Assembly (NCBI GenBank): GCA_030607345.1
Contig: JAUWKC010000140.1
Coordinates: 1 to 5,315, forward strand
From: Planctomycetota bacterium
GTDB taxonomy: Bacteria > Planctomycetota > Phycisphaerae > Sedimentisphaerales > SG8-4
Length of the DNA: 5,315 bases
Direction: 5' to 3'
The notes below the pieces were generated by a model. The model did no database searches. It was not told where the DNA came from and worked only from the letters and a program-made list of their open reading frames with translations. Below are positions 1 through 5,315 of the stretch, piece after piece; within the stretch, counting starts at the first letter, position 1, and each line of letters opens with the position of its first letter. A program made the position numbers and the translations under genes.

Positions 1-186
1 ATCGACCTTCCGGGAACGCCACGATCCAGGCCGTTTGTGACCGACTGGACCGGCGACGGCTATTGGGATGTTTTAGTCGGCGCTGGCGATGGAAAGGTTC
101 ACTTGTACGAGGGTATACCCGAGCCGGCAACGATTTTCCTGATTGGCCTTGGTGCGCTGGTACTGCTGCGGAAGCGAAGGGTTTAG
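1..186 (+). CDS. C-terminus of an FG-GAP/VCBS-type repeat protein with a PEP-CTERM sorting signal (5' end outside window)
   Basis: Reading frame 1 is open from the window edge to a TAG at 184-186 and gives 61 residues. Residues 11-38 form one FG-GAP/VCBS-like repeat: a Ca2+-binding-type loop DWTGDGYWD (Asp15, Asp19, Asp23), then VLVGAGDGKVHLYEG, the usual blade of an extracellular beta-propeller. A textbook PEP-CTERM tail follows directly: IPEPAT at 39-44, a hydrophobic stretch FLIGLGALVLL at 46-56, and a basic end RKRRV. Known of the family: such tails direct secreted proteins to an exosortase (EpsH/XrtA type), which removes the tail, and the proteins usually end up at the cell surface or in the extracellular matrix. 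The rest of the protein, including its signal peptide and any further repeats, lies to the left, so its specific function cannot be told. The frame, repeat and tail are clear; only the biological role is open. Confidence 0.9.
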   Translation: MDLPGTPRSRPFVTDWTGDGYWDVLVGAGDGKVHLYEGIPEPATIFLIGLGALVLLRKRRV

Positions 187-226
187 ATAAGAAGCGGTTG
201 AATTCGTCCTTGTCACAGGTTCGACT

Positions 227-242
227 GACACCAAGTGTCTTT
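227..242 (+). terminator. Small perfect hairpin 41 nt after the PEP-CTERM gene, weak terminator candidate
   Basis: GACAC (227-231) and GTGTC (235-239) pair perfectly around a 3-nt loop CAA, followed by only three Ts (240-242). TGACA (226-230) could instead pair with TGTCA at 211-215, so the two hairpins exclude each other. The short T-run makes intrinsic termination doubtful. Confidence 0.25.
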
Positions 243-370
243 GTAGATGAACAGCGGTGGTTCTGTTTGTTGTCCGCAATGGAGGGTTTCTTCCGAATCA
301 CAACGCTCGCTTTTCTCTGTCGGGTTCTTGTCGCTTCGGCTGTTGCGGAGATGCGATTTTTGAGACAGGT

Positions 371-395
371 ATCCGGGCGTGTGAGCGGGTTTTTT
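371..395 (+). terminator. Candidate rho-independent terminator at the convergent junction
   Basis: ATCCG (371-375) can pair with CGGGT (386-390), with one G-T wobble and a 10-nt loop, and a run of six Ts follows (390-395). This is the best candidate to end plus-strand transcription from the PEP-CTERM gene. The stem is short and therefore weak. The T-run overlaps the complement of the dnaA stop codon (394-396), so the two convergent genes are separated right at the dnaA end. On the minus strand the stem has no T-run. Confidence 0.35.
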
Positions 396-1713
396 AAGCC
401 TCGGGGGTTTGCGTGATTTTCCTGGTCAACTCGTTTAGCAGGGCGTGCATCTTGGCATCTGTGCTTTCGGCGTCGCCTATCTTGCTGCAGGCGTGCATAA
501 CGGTTGTATGGTCGCGTCCGCCCAGGTGGCCACCAATTTCTTCGAGGCTGTGTTTTGTCAAATTCCTGGCCAGGTACATGCAGATTTGCCGTGGTTCGGT
601 GATGCTTTGACTGCGTTTTTTGCTCTGCAGGTCGGCCAGACGGACATCAAAATGGCTGGTCACTACTTCGATAATGTCGGTTATGCTTATATGCCTCGGT
701 GTCAATCTATCCTGGTCATCAAGGGCTCTCTGGGCAAGTTCGAGTGTTATTTGTTTGCCCGTTGTTGTCGCCATCGCATACAGACTGGTCAGTGCTCCCT
801 CGAGTTCCCTTATATTTGCCCGGACTTTTCGAGCGACGTATCCGGCTATTTCATCGGAGATGTTCAGTCCCCTCGAATGGGCCTTTTTCTGTACGATTGC
901 GACCCTGGTTTCGTAGCTTGGCGGGTCTATTCGGGCGACGAGGCCCCAGTTAAACCTGCTTATGAGGCGTTCCTCAAGAGAGGGTATCTTTCCCGGCGGG
1001 CTGTCGGCGCTCAGAATTATCTGTTTGCCGTTGTTATAGAGGGCGTTGAAGGTATGAAAGAACTCCTCCTGGCTTTGCTCGCGTTCTCTGAGGAACTGGA
1101 CGTCGTCGATGACGAGGACATCTGCGGTGCGAAACTGGCTTTGAAAGCCGGCCAGGTTGCCCTCTTCAATGGCCCTGATGAATTTGTTGACGAAACCTTC
1201 GCAGCTTAAGAACTGTATCGCCGCGTTTTGGAACCTCCGCTTGGCGCCGTAGCAGACGGCGTGCAGCAGGTGTGTTTTGCCGAGCCCGGAGTTGCCGTAA
1301 AGAAAAAGCGGGTTGTAAGTGTTGCCCAGTGAGTGGCTCACCGCAATGCAGCTTGCATGAGCGAGGCGATTACTTGGTCCGACCACGAAATTCTCGAAGG
1401 TGTAGTCAGGGTGAAGCCTGAGCTCAGCGATAGCGTGGTCGAGCTTGCGGGTGGTTTTTCTGTAGGGGTGTACACGAAAATCCACGCTGACGAGGTGCCC
1501 GGTTACTTGCTGGGCGGCGCGTGTAAAACCGGCTTTGCAGTATTCACGGAGAAACCGGACCGCGGCCTCGTCCGGGCAGCCTATACGCAGCGAGCCTGCT
1601 TCGAAGTGCACAACTTTCAAGTCATCAAACCACTTGCGGGCATTGGCCGGTTCAACTACCTTTGCGCGTTCAACAATATCGGTGAAAATGTTCTCTGTGT
1701 CCTGGGCTGTCAA
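394..1713 (-). CDS. dnaA: Chromosomal replication initiator protein DnaA
   Basis: 439 residues, complete. DnaA is the AAA+ ATPase that binds DnaA boxes at the origin, melts it and helps load the replicative helicase. Domain I (about 5-80) is present. The domain II linker is almost absent (roughly 82-100), which makes the protein slightly short for the family. The AAA+ domain III begins near DYTFENFVVGPSNRLAH (103-119). It carries Walker A GNSGLGKT (140-147), Walker B VLVIDD (199-204), a sensor 1 region LSADSPP (234-240), box VII RLISRF with the likely arginine finger Arg253, and sensor 2 NIRELEG with Arg302. Domain IV ends in the DnaA signature GGRDHTTVMHACSKI (398-412), which reads DnaA boxes. 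The start is TTG: a stop sits in frame six codons upstream (1732-1734), the next Met is residue 314, and AGGGGA lies 7 nt before the TTG. The gene has no dnaN in the window. It is divergent from ftsY and convergent with the PEP-CTERM gene. Confidence 0.97.
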   Translation of the reverse strand: MTAQDTENIFTDIVERAKVVEPANARKWFDDLKVVHFEAGSLRIGCPDEAAVRFLREYCKAGFTRAAQQVTGHLVSVDFRVHPYRKTTRKLDHAIAELRLHPDYTFENFVVGPSNRLAHASCIAVSHSLGNTYNPLFLYGNSGLGKTHLLHAVCYGAKRRFQNAAIQFLSCEGFVNKFIRAIEEGNLAGFQSQFRTADVLVIDDVQFLREREQSQEEFFHTFNALYNNGKQIILSADSPPGKIPSLEERLISRFNWGLVARIDPPSYETRVAIVQKKAHSRGLNISDEIAGYVARKVRANIRELEGALTSLYAMATTTGKQITLELAQRALDDQDRLTPRHISITDIIEVVTSHFDVRLADLQSKKRSQSITEPRQICMYLARNLTKHSLEEIGGHLGGRDHTTVMHACSKIGDAESTDAKMHALLNELTRKITQTPEA

Positions 1714-1720
1714 GCTACTG

Positions 1721-1726
1721 TCCCCT
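1721..1726 (-). promoter_or_regulatory. Ribosome binding site supporting the dnaA TTG start
   Basis: On the minus strand AGGGGA ends 7 nt before the TTG at 1713-1711, a good Shine-Dalgarno distance. With the in-frame stop just upstream, it decides the start, since no ATG or GTG is available there. Confidence 0.6.
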
Positions 1727-1850
1727 GTGAATCATTGCAGAATATAAACATTACCCATATTACCACTTCTTGCCGGGGTCTCCCCTCCAATGGCGAAACA
1801 CAGGCTGCTCCGATACTCGCTGCACAATGGAGAGCCCCACAGGTAATGAT

Positions 1851-1879
1851 ACTGTAACGGCACCGGCTCGGATTGTCAA
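1851..1879 (-). promoter_or_regulatory. dnaA promoter (sigma70-like)
   Basis: On the minus strand a perfect -35 TTGACA (1879-1874) is followed after exactly 17 nt by TACAGT (1856-1851), 4 of 6 to TATAAT. Transcription would begin near 1844, giving dnaA an untranslated leader of about 130 nt. T-rich sequence lies upstream of the -35 (1901-1917) and resembles an UP element. A start site has not been shown; the call rests on consensus match and spacing. Confidence 0.6.
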
Positions 1880-1991
1880 ATGAAAATCCTATACTTGCTG
1901 CAAAAAGCAAAAAAATATGAGGATTTCTGCCCGACTGAGGACTGTTTCAGGCGGTTCAACGTTATTGTGTTTGGGATAAGGTTGGACAAGC

Positions 1992-2020
1992 TTGAAATTT
2001 CTGGTAAGTTTTGAGATAAT
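1992..2020 (+). promoter_or_regulatory. ftsY promoter (sigma70-like)
   Basis: TTGAAA (1992-1997, 5 of 6 to consensus) and GATAAT (2015-2020, 5 of 6) are separated by exactly 17 nt. The predicted start near 2027 leaves a short leader of about 24 nt before the ftsY ATG. This promoter would also drive the transglutaminase gene if the two are co-transcribed. Confidence 0.65.
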
Positions 2021-2050
2021 AGGGTCAGGTATTTTTGCTGCTGGAGAACT

Positions 2051-2974
2051 ATGGGGATTTTTACAAAGACAGCCGAGTATTTCAAGGACCGACTGGGTAA
2101 GACGCGCAGCAGAATCAGTTCCTCGTTCTCATCGGTTTTGAGTCTGGGAAGAACTGTTGACGAAGCTCTGCTCGATGAGCTGGAAGAGACGCTCATAAGC
2201 GATGATATCGGCGTGGAGACCACCGAGAAACTCATATCCGACCTGCGCACCGCTTACCGCGGCAGGCAGATTGCAACCACAGACGACATTATTCCCTTCC
2301 TGAAGGAACACATAAAGAATTATTGGCCTGAGCGGGACCGACAATTACGCATTGTGGACAATCGCCCGACGGTAATCCTGGTGGCCGGCGTCAACGGTTC
2401 GGGCAAGACCACGAGCATAGCGAAGCTGGCATACGTCTTAAGCAAGGCCGACAAGAAGGTAATTGTTGCGGCGTGCGATACTTTCCGTGCCGCGGCGGTG
2501 GAGCAGTTGAGTATCTGGGCCCAGCGGATAGGAGTGCCGATTGTTAAGCACCAGACAGGCGGCGACCCTGCGGCGGTGGCGTTCGACGCGTGCGAGGCGG
2601 CCGTGGCCAGAGGTGCCGACGTGGTGATTCTCGACACGGCCGGGAGGCTTCACACTCAAAAGGACCTGATGAGGGAACTGACAAAGATTCGCGACGTGAC
2701 GGCAAGGAAGATTGCCGGGGCGCCTGACGAGGTGTTGCTTGTTCTTGATGCGACAACAGGCCAGAACGCGATTGCCCAGGCCAAGATGTTTACCGAAGCG
2801 ATAGACGTCACGGGCATTTTTCTGGCGAAGCTGGACGGAACGGCTCGCGGCGGTATAGTAATTGCGATTAAGGACCAGCTCGACATACCTGTAAAATTTG
2901 TGGGTCTTGGCGAGAAACCGGAGGACATCGCCGAATTCGACCCTGATACGTTTGTGGAGGCGTTGTTTACCTGA
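2051..2974 (+). CDS. ftsY: Signal recognition particle receptor FtsY
   Basis: 307 residues, complete. FtsY is the membrane-bound SRP GTPase that receives ribosome-nascent chain-SRP complexes, pairs with Ffh and hands the chain to the Sec translocon. The basic, amphipathic start (MGIFTKTAEYFKDRLGK) fits a membrane-targeting helix. The helical N domain covers about 30-100 and the G domain about 107-307. GTPase motifs: G1 GVNGSGKTT (113-121), the SRP-specific DTFRAAA (143-149), G3 DTAGR (195-199), G4 AKLD (259-262, where TKLD is commonest) and GLGEKPED (285-292). The long acidic A domain of E. coli FtsY is missing, so this is a minimal NG form, common outside enterobacteria. Ffh is told apart by its C-terminal Met-rich M domain, which is absent here. 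ATG at 2051 has GGAG 4 nt upstream, rather close but usable. It is read divergently from dnaA and lies 27 bp ahead of the transglutaminase gene. Confidence 0.96.
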   Translation: MGIFTKTAEYFKDRLGKTRSRISSSFSSVLSLGRTVDEALLDELEETLISDDIGVETTEKLISDLRTAYRGRQIATTDDIIPFLKEHIKNYWPERDRQLRIVDNRPTVILVAGVNGSGKTTSIAKLAYVLSKADKKVIVAACDTFRAAAVEQLSIWAQRIGVPIVKHQTGGDPAAVAFDACEAAVARGADVVILDTAGRLHTQKDLMRELTKIRDVTARKIAGAPDEVLLVLDATTGQNAIAQAKMFTEAIDVTGIFLAKLDGTARGGIVIAIKDQLDIPVKFVGLGEKPEDIAEFDPDTFVEALFT

Positions 2975-3001
2975 CGCGGATATTATTTAGCGAGTAACAC
3001 T

Positions 3002-3991
3002 ATGAGGCGTCCATACCTGCTCTCTGCAGTGGTGCTAACGGGCCTGTTAGCTGCAAATGCGGCTGTTGCCAGGCATGAACCGGACCTCAAAGAGCCGGTC
3101 TCGGCCCAGAGTGCGACTCCGACGACTCAGAGCAATCCGGTGGAGATGCTTTTGTGCTACGCCTTTTCGAGTCCGGTCGAAAACACACGTATGCGATTCG
3201 TAGCGGCACTTCCAAGAACGATTCCGAACAGACAAAAGATATTGCAAATAGAATACTCGAAAGAGCCTTTCAGGGTTTTCTATGAAAATGACAATCGGTA
3301 CGCGGAGTTTGTTTTCGTTGAGCCGGAAAAGCAGACCATACTCACGATTAATATCAAGGCCGAATTGTACAGATATGACCTGGCGACGGCGCGGAGCCGG
3401 CATAAGACAAAACCCCGGAAAAAGGCGCCCCTGAAAGAATTCCTGAAGCATGAGCGGTATCTTGAGAAAGATGACGCTGCAATACAGAAGCTTGCCAAAG
3501 AGATGGCCGGCAAAACCGAAATCGACAAAGTCAGAAGCATTTACGAGTACGTCATCGACAATATGGATTATTCCATCCAGGGCAAAGACGACCTGGGTGC
3601 TCTTGTTGCACTGGAGCGCAAGAAAGGCGACTGCACCGAGTATTCCGATTTGTTTGTTACTTTATGCAGAGCAAAGGGTATTGCCGCCAGGGTGATTACC
3701 GGTTACACGGCCAGGTTTGATGAGGTTTCTCCCAAACATCACTGGGCCGAGGTATATTTTCAGGATTACGGCTGGGTTCCTTTCGATGCGAGCTGGGGTG
3801 ATACGGAAGATGCCTTTACACGAAAGGCAGCATTTGAGGAGCTGCGGCCTGTTTACATTTATCTTGCAAACATGCGCAATGACCCGGTACTGCACAATCA
3901 CCATTTCTTCGCATACACGTACCGCGGAGAGAAGGCTGCGATGACGGATTCCGTCAAGTTTTTCTTTAGACCGGAATCCGAGAGCAGGTAA
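3002..3991 (+). CDS. Exported transglutaminase-like (papain-fold) domain protein
   Basis: 329 residues, complete. The N-terminus MRRPYLLSAVVLTGLLAANA is a Sec signal peptide with likely cleavage after ANA (20) or AVA (23), so the protein acts outside the cytoplasm. A beta-rich region (about 46-127) resembles the N-terminal domain often found ahead of bacterial transglutaminase-like cores, and a Lys/Arg-rich linker follows (134-150). The core domain (about 170-265) holds the expected triad: Cys211 in KKGDCTEYSDLF, His247 in KHHWAEVYF, and Asp262 in WVPFDASWGD. Known of the family: members are cysteine transglutaminases, peptidases or amidases; the substrate here cannot be told. ATG at 3002 has only a weak GAG at 2992-2994, and no good promoter is seen in the 27-bp gap after ftsY, which suggests co-transcription. 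All three catalytic residues are intact. The fold and export are well supported; the reaction is not. Confidence 0.88.
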   Translation: MRRPYLLSAVVLTGLLAANAAVARHEPDLKEPVSAQSATPTTQSNPVEMLLCYAFSSPVENTRMRFVAALPRTIPNRQKILQIEYSKEPFRVFYENDNRYAEFVFVEPEKQTILTINIKAELYRYDLATARSRHKTKPRKKAPLKEFLKHERYLEKDDAAIQKLAKEMAGKTEIDKVRSIYEYVIDNMDYSIQGKDDLGALVALERKKGDCTEYSDLFVTLCRAKGIAARVITGYTARFDEVSPKHHWAEVYFQDYGWVPFDASWGDTEDAFTRKAAFEELRPVYIYLANMRNDPVLHNHHFFAYTYRGEKAAMTDSVKFFFRPESESR

Positions 3992-3992
3992 A

Positions 3993-4019
3993 AGCGGTAT
4001 CGAGGACGTGCTCACCGCT
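3993..4019. terminator. Hairpin just after the transglutaminase stop codon, possible weak terminator
   Basis: AGCGGT (3993-3998) and ACCGCT (4014-4019) form a perfect 6-bp stem, with an inner GAG/CTC that may extend it. It starts 1 nt after the TAA. There is no T-run on the plus side. On the minus strand four Ts follow the stem, so it might also act on readthrough from the phosphofructokinase gene. Confidence 0.35.
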
Positions 4020-4130
4020 ATATGTTCGTGGAACCGCACGATTGACATGTCGGTCTTCGTCACATGGGCCGGGTCTTGTTCCGCTGTGCAGAGGAGACGG
4101 CAATAACAGTCCCTGTGAGATTGCGAGCCT

Positions 4131-4171
4131 GACGCCAGCAAATCAGCCGATACGTGATAATCAGAGGCGTC
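4131..4171 (-). terminator. Stem-loop immediately downstream of the phosphofructokinase gene
   Basis: GACGCC (4131-4136) and GGCGTC (4166-4171) pair perfectly, with a nested ATCA/TGAT stem (4142-4145 and 4155-4158). In the minus direction the structure begins 2 nt after the stop codon. No T-run follows, so it may be a factor-dependent terminator or an mRNA 3'-end stabiliser rather than a classic intrinsic terminator. Confidence 0.3.
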
Positions 4172-4173
4172 GA

Positions 4174-5315
4174 CTATACTCTCGGATAGCCGCCCAGATA
4201 GTGGGTCTTTGGCAACTCACCCACGAGCGGCATGGCGTATTCCCTAAACGCTTCGGTTATGCCGTTGCCCTGTTCGTTGATGAACTCCTGTGGCATCAAC
4301 TTGGTTTTGTCGGCCACGTTGCAAAGCTCGGTCCGGAACAGCTCAATTGCATAGTCTTTTCCATTGCCAATACGCTTTATGGCTACCGAGCCGCTCTGCT
4401 CGGTCATAGCCAAACGGACCGCCTCTCGGCCGCAGGCGCGTGCCTCGACAGCATCAACTGAAGACCGCAGGCCGGCAAAACTTCTCTGCAGATAACCGAA
4501 TGTGTCGGCCCTGACTCTTTTTACTCCGAGTCTGGCCTTTATCCTCGACGCCAGGAAATCAGCCAAGACCCCACTGCCGGAAAGCTGTATGTTTCCGTGG
4601 TCATCGGTTTCCATTTCCCTCACTATCTTTTCGGCCCAGGTCGCACCGTCAGGGTCGGTTATGCCCTCGCTCTTGGCGATGACGCATCGGCCCAGCTTTG
4701 TGTAAACGGCATCGACATCGGAGAGGAGTCCGTCCAGCGAAATGCCCCTTTCGGGGACATAGACCAGGTGAGGGCCGTCATCGTCTCGCTGCCTGCCGAG
4801 GATAGAAGCCGCGGCAAGAAAGCCTGCATGCCTGCCCATAATGACATTGATTTTTATTCCCGGCAGCGCCCTATTATCCAGGTCGTCGCCCACCAGTGCA
4901 CAGGCGACAAACCTCGCCGCCGTCCCGTAACCCGGACAATGGTCCGTCACCGACAAGTCGTAGTCAATCGTTTTGGGGATGTGGAACGCCCGCAGTTCGT
5001 AACCTGCGTCGGCGCTCATTTGGTTGATGATGTTAGTCGTGCTCGCCGAATCGTTGCCGCCGATATAAAAGAAATATCTGATATTGCGCTTCTTGAAGAC
5101 CTCCAGAAGTCTGGCGCAATACTCCTGGTCGGGTTTGTCTCTGCTGGAGCCGAGGGCGGAACACGGCGACGCAGCTACGGCCTCCAGGGTCTGTGCTGAA
5201 AGTTTCTTCAGGTCTATGAAGTCTTCTTTTGCTATCCCGGCCACGGCATGGACCGCCCCGTAGAGATTCTCGATTTCAGGATGCTTGCCGGCTTCTCGAA
5301 TGACGCTGACAAGTG
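4174..5315 (-). CDS. pfp: Pyrophosphate-type 6-phosphofructokinase (diphosphate--fructose-6-phosphate 1-phosphotransferase), N-terminus outside window
   Basis: 379 residues are visible up to the TAG at 4176-4174. The frame stays open to the right edge, reading VIREAGKHPEIENLYGAVHA ahead of the GTG at 5244, which matches the conserved start region of the family. That GTG is therefore internal, and about 20-40 N-terminal residues are missing. Numbered from that GTG: phosphoryl-donor motif GGNDS (62-66), catalytic PKTIDYDL (90-97), TDHCPGYG (100-107), MGRHAGF (136-142), PERG (164-167) and the sugar-phosphate motif GYLQRS (250-255). Known of the family: Asp in the second variable place of GG(D/N)DS and Lys in PKTID mark PPi users, whereas ATP enzymes have GGDGS and PGTID. 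The reaction is fructose 6-phosphate + PPi to fructose 1,6-bisphosphate + Pi, reversible, in glycolysis/gluconeogenesis. Odd: the usual TIDND is TIDYD, with Tyr for Asn at residue 95 (codon at 4960-4962); the catalytic Asp94 and Asp96 are kept. PPi use is inferred, not shown. Confidence 0.9.
   Translation of the reverse strand, partial: LVSVIREAGKHPEIENLYGAVHAVAGIAKEDFIDLKKLSAQTLEAVAASPCSALGSSRDKPDQEYCARLLEVFKKRNIRYFFYIGGNDSASTTNIINQMSADAGYELRAFHIPKTIDYDLSVTDHCPGYGTAARFVACALVGDDLDNRALPGIKINVIMGRHAGFLAAASILGRQRDDDGPHLVYVPERGISLDGLLSDVDAVYTKLGRCVIAKSEGITDPDGATWAEKIVREMETDDHGNIQLSGSGVLADFLASRIKARLGVKRVRADTFGYLQRSFAGLRSSVDAVEARACGREAVRLAMTEQSGSVAIKRIGNGKDYAIELFRTELCNVADKTKLMPQEFINEQGNGITEAFREYAMPLVGELPKTHYLGGYPRV

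Larger units (their letters stand above)
1714..2050. other. Divergent control region between dnaA and ftsY
   Basis: This 337-bp stretch holds no convincing gene. It carries outward-facing sigma70-like promoters for dnaA and ftsY (separate entries). Between them is an A-rich tract (1901-1917), which on the minus strand reads as T-runs upstream of the dnaA -35 and could act as an UP-like element. The dnaA leader side (1714-1844) contains a GGGG/CCCC mini-hairpin (1775-1785) and repeated ATTACC words at 1750-1755 and 1759-1764, with the inverse GGTAAT at 1842-1847. No consensus DnaA box TTATNCACA is present on either strand; the nearest words are TTACCCATA (1751-1759) and TTGGGATAA (1971-1979), each 7 of 9. 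Confidence 0.7.

Noticed and set aside
211..235. GGTTCGAC with flanking pairing, resembling a tRNA T-arm
   Set aside because: The pairing leaves a 10-nt loop, and no acceptor stem, D-arm or anticodon arm can be found around it.
445..1209. Long plus-strand open frame (254 codons) inside dnaA
   Set aside because: It lies wholly antisense to a dnaA gene with all its motifs intact, its translation resembles no family I know, and such mirror frames are common opposite real genes.
1333..1857. Plus-strand open frame (174 codons) across the dnaA start
   Set aside because: It is antisense to dnaA domains I and III and runs through the dnaA leader. It has no recognisable domain and would cross the predicted dnaA promoter.
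1710..1910. Minus-strand 66-codon frame ending over the dnaA start
   Set aside because: It is out of frame with dnaA, contains the predicted dnaA promoter, and has no recognisable sequence. The stop/start overlap with the TTG looks accidental.
1880..2014. Small plus-strand ORF of 44 codons starting ATGAAAATC between dnaA and ftsY
   Set aside because: It has no good RBS, no promoter at a usable distance, overlaps the ftsY promoter and starts against the dnaA -35. A real leader peptide cannot be fully excluded, but nothing supports it.
4597..5199. Plus-strand open frame (200 codons) opposite the phosphofructokinase gene
   Set aside because: It is antisense to a clear phosphofructokinase with family motifs throughout, and its translation shows no domain.
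4174..5244. Phosphofructokinase starting at the internal GTG at 5244
   Set aside because: The frame stays open upstream to the window edge, and that upstream part encodes conserved family residues (REAGKHPEI), so the true start lies outside the window.

Overview
This window looks like ordinary chromosomal DNA from a Gram-negative bacterium that uses the PEP-CTERM/exosortase surface-sorting system. The best guess is a member of the Planctomycetota (Phycisphaerae-like). Three things point that way: a PEP-CTERM tail fused to an FG-GAP/VCBS-type repeat, a dnaA gene that is not followed by dnaN, and a pyrophosphate-type phosphofructokinase. Lentisphaerota/Verrucomicrobiota or PEP-CTERM proteobacteria are not excluded. 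The taxonomic call is inference, not something a sequence search has shown.

Layout from left to right. (1) 1-186, plus: the last 61 residues of a secreted repeat protein ending in a PEP-CTERM anchor. (2) 187-393: a convergent gap with two weak terminator-like hairpins. (3) 394-1713, minus: a complete dnaA, apparently with a TTG start. (4) 1714-2050: a divergent control region carrying a good sigma70-type promoter for dnaA (minus) and another for ftsY (plus). (5) 2051-2974, plus: a complete, minimal ftsY. (6) 3002-3991, plus: an exported transglutaminase-like protein 27 bp behind ftsY, probably on the same transcript. (7) 3992-4173: a second convergent gap with stem-loops. (8) 4174 to the right edge, minus: a phosphofructokinase of the PPi-dependent type, missing its N-terminus.

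The genes do not form one pathway. dnaA initiates replication, ftsY is the membrane receptor for co-translational protein targeting, and the phosphofructokinase serves glycolysis/gluconeogenesis. The PEP-CTERM protein and the transglutaminase-like protein are both exported. The one structured regulatory region is the 337-bp dnaA/ftsY divergent intergenic.

No mobile element, CRISPR array, tRNA, rRNA or phage gene is visible, and I found no convincing new system. The points most worth a second look are the Tyr in place of Asn in the catalytic TIDND motif of the phosphofructokinase, and the dnaA/ftsY divergent region, which has two near-ideal promoters but no consensus DnaA box.
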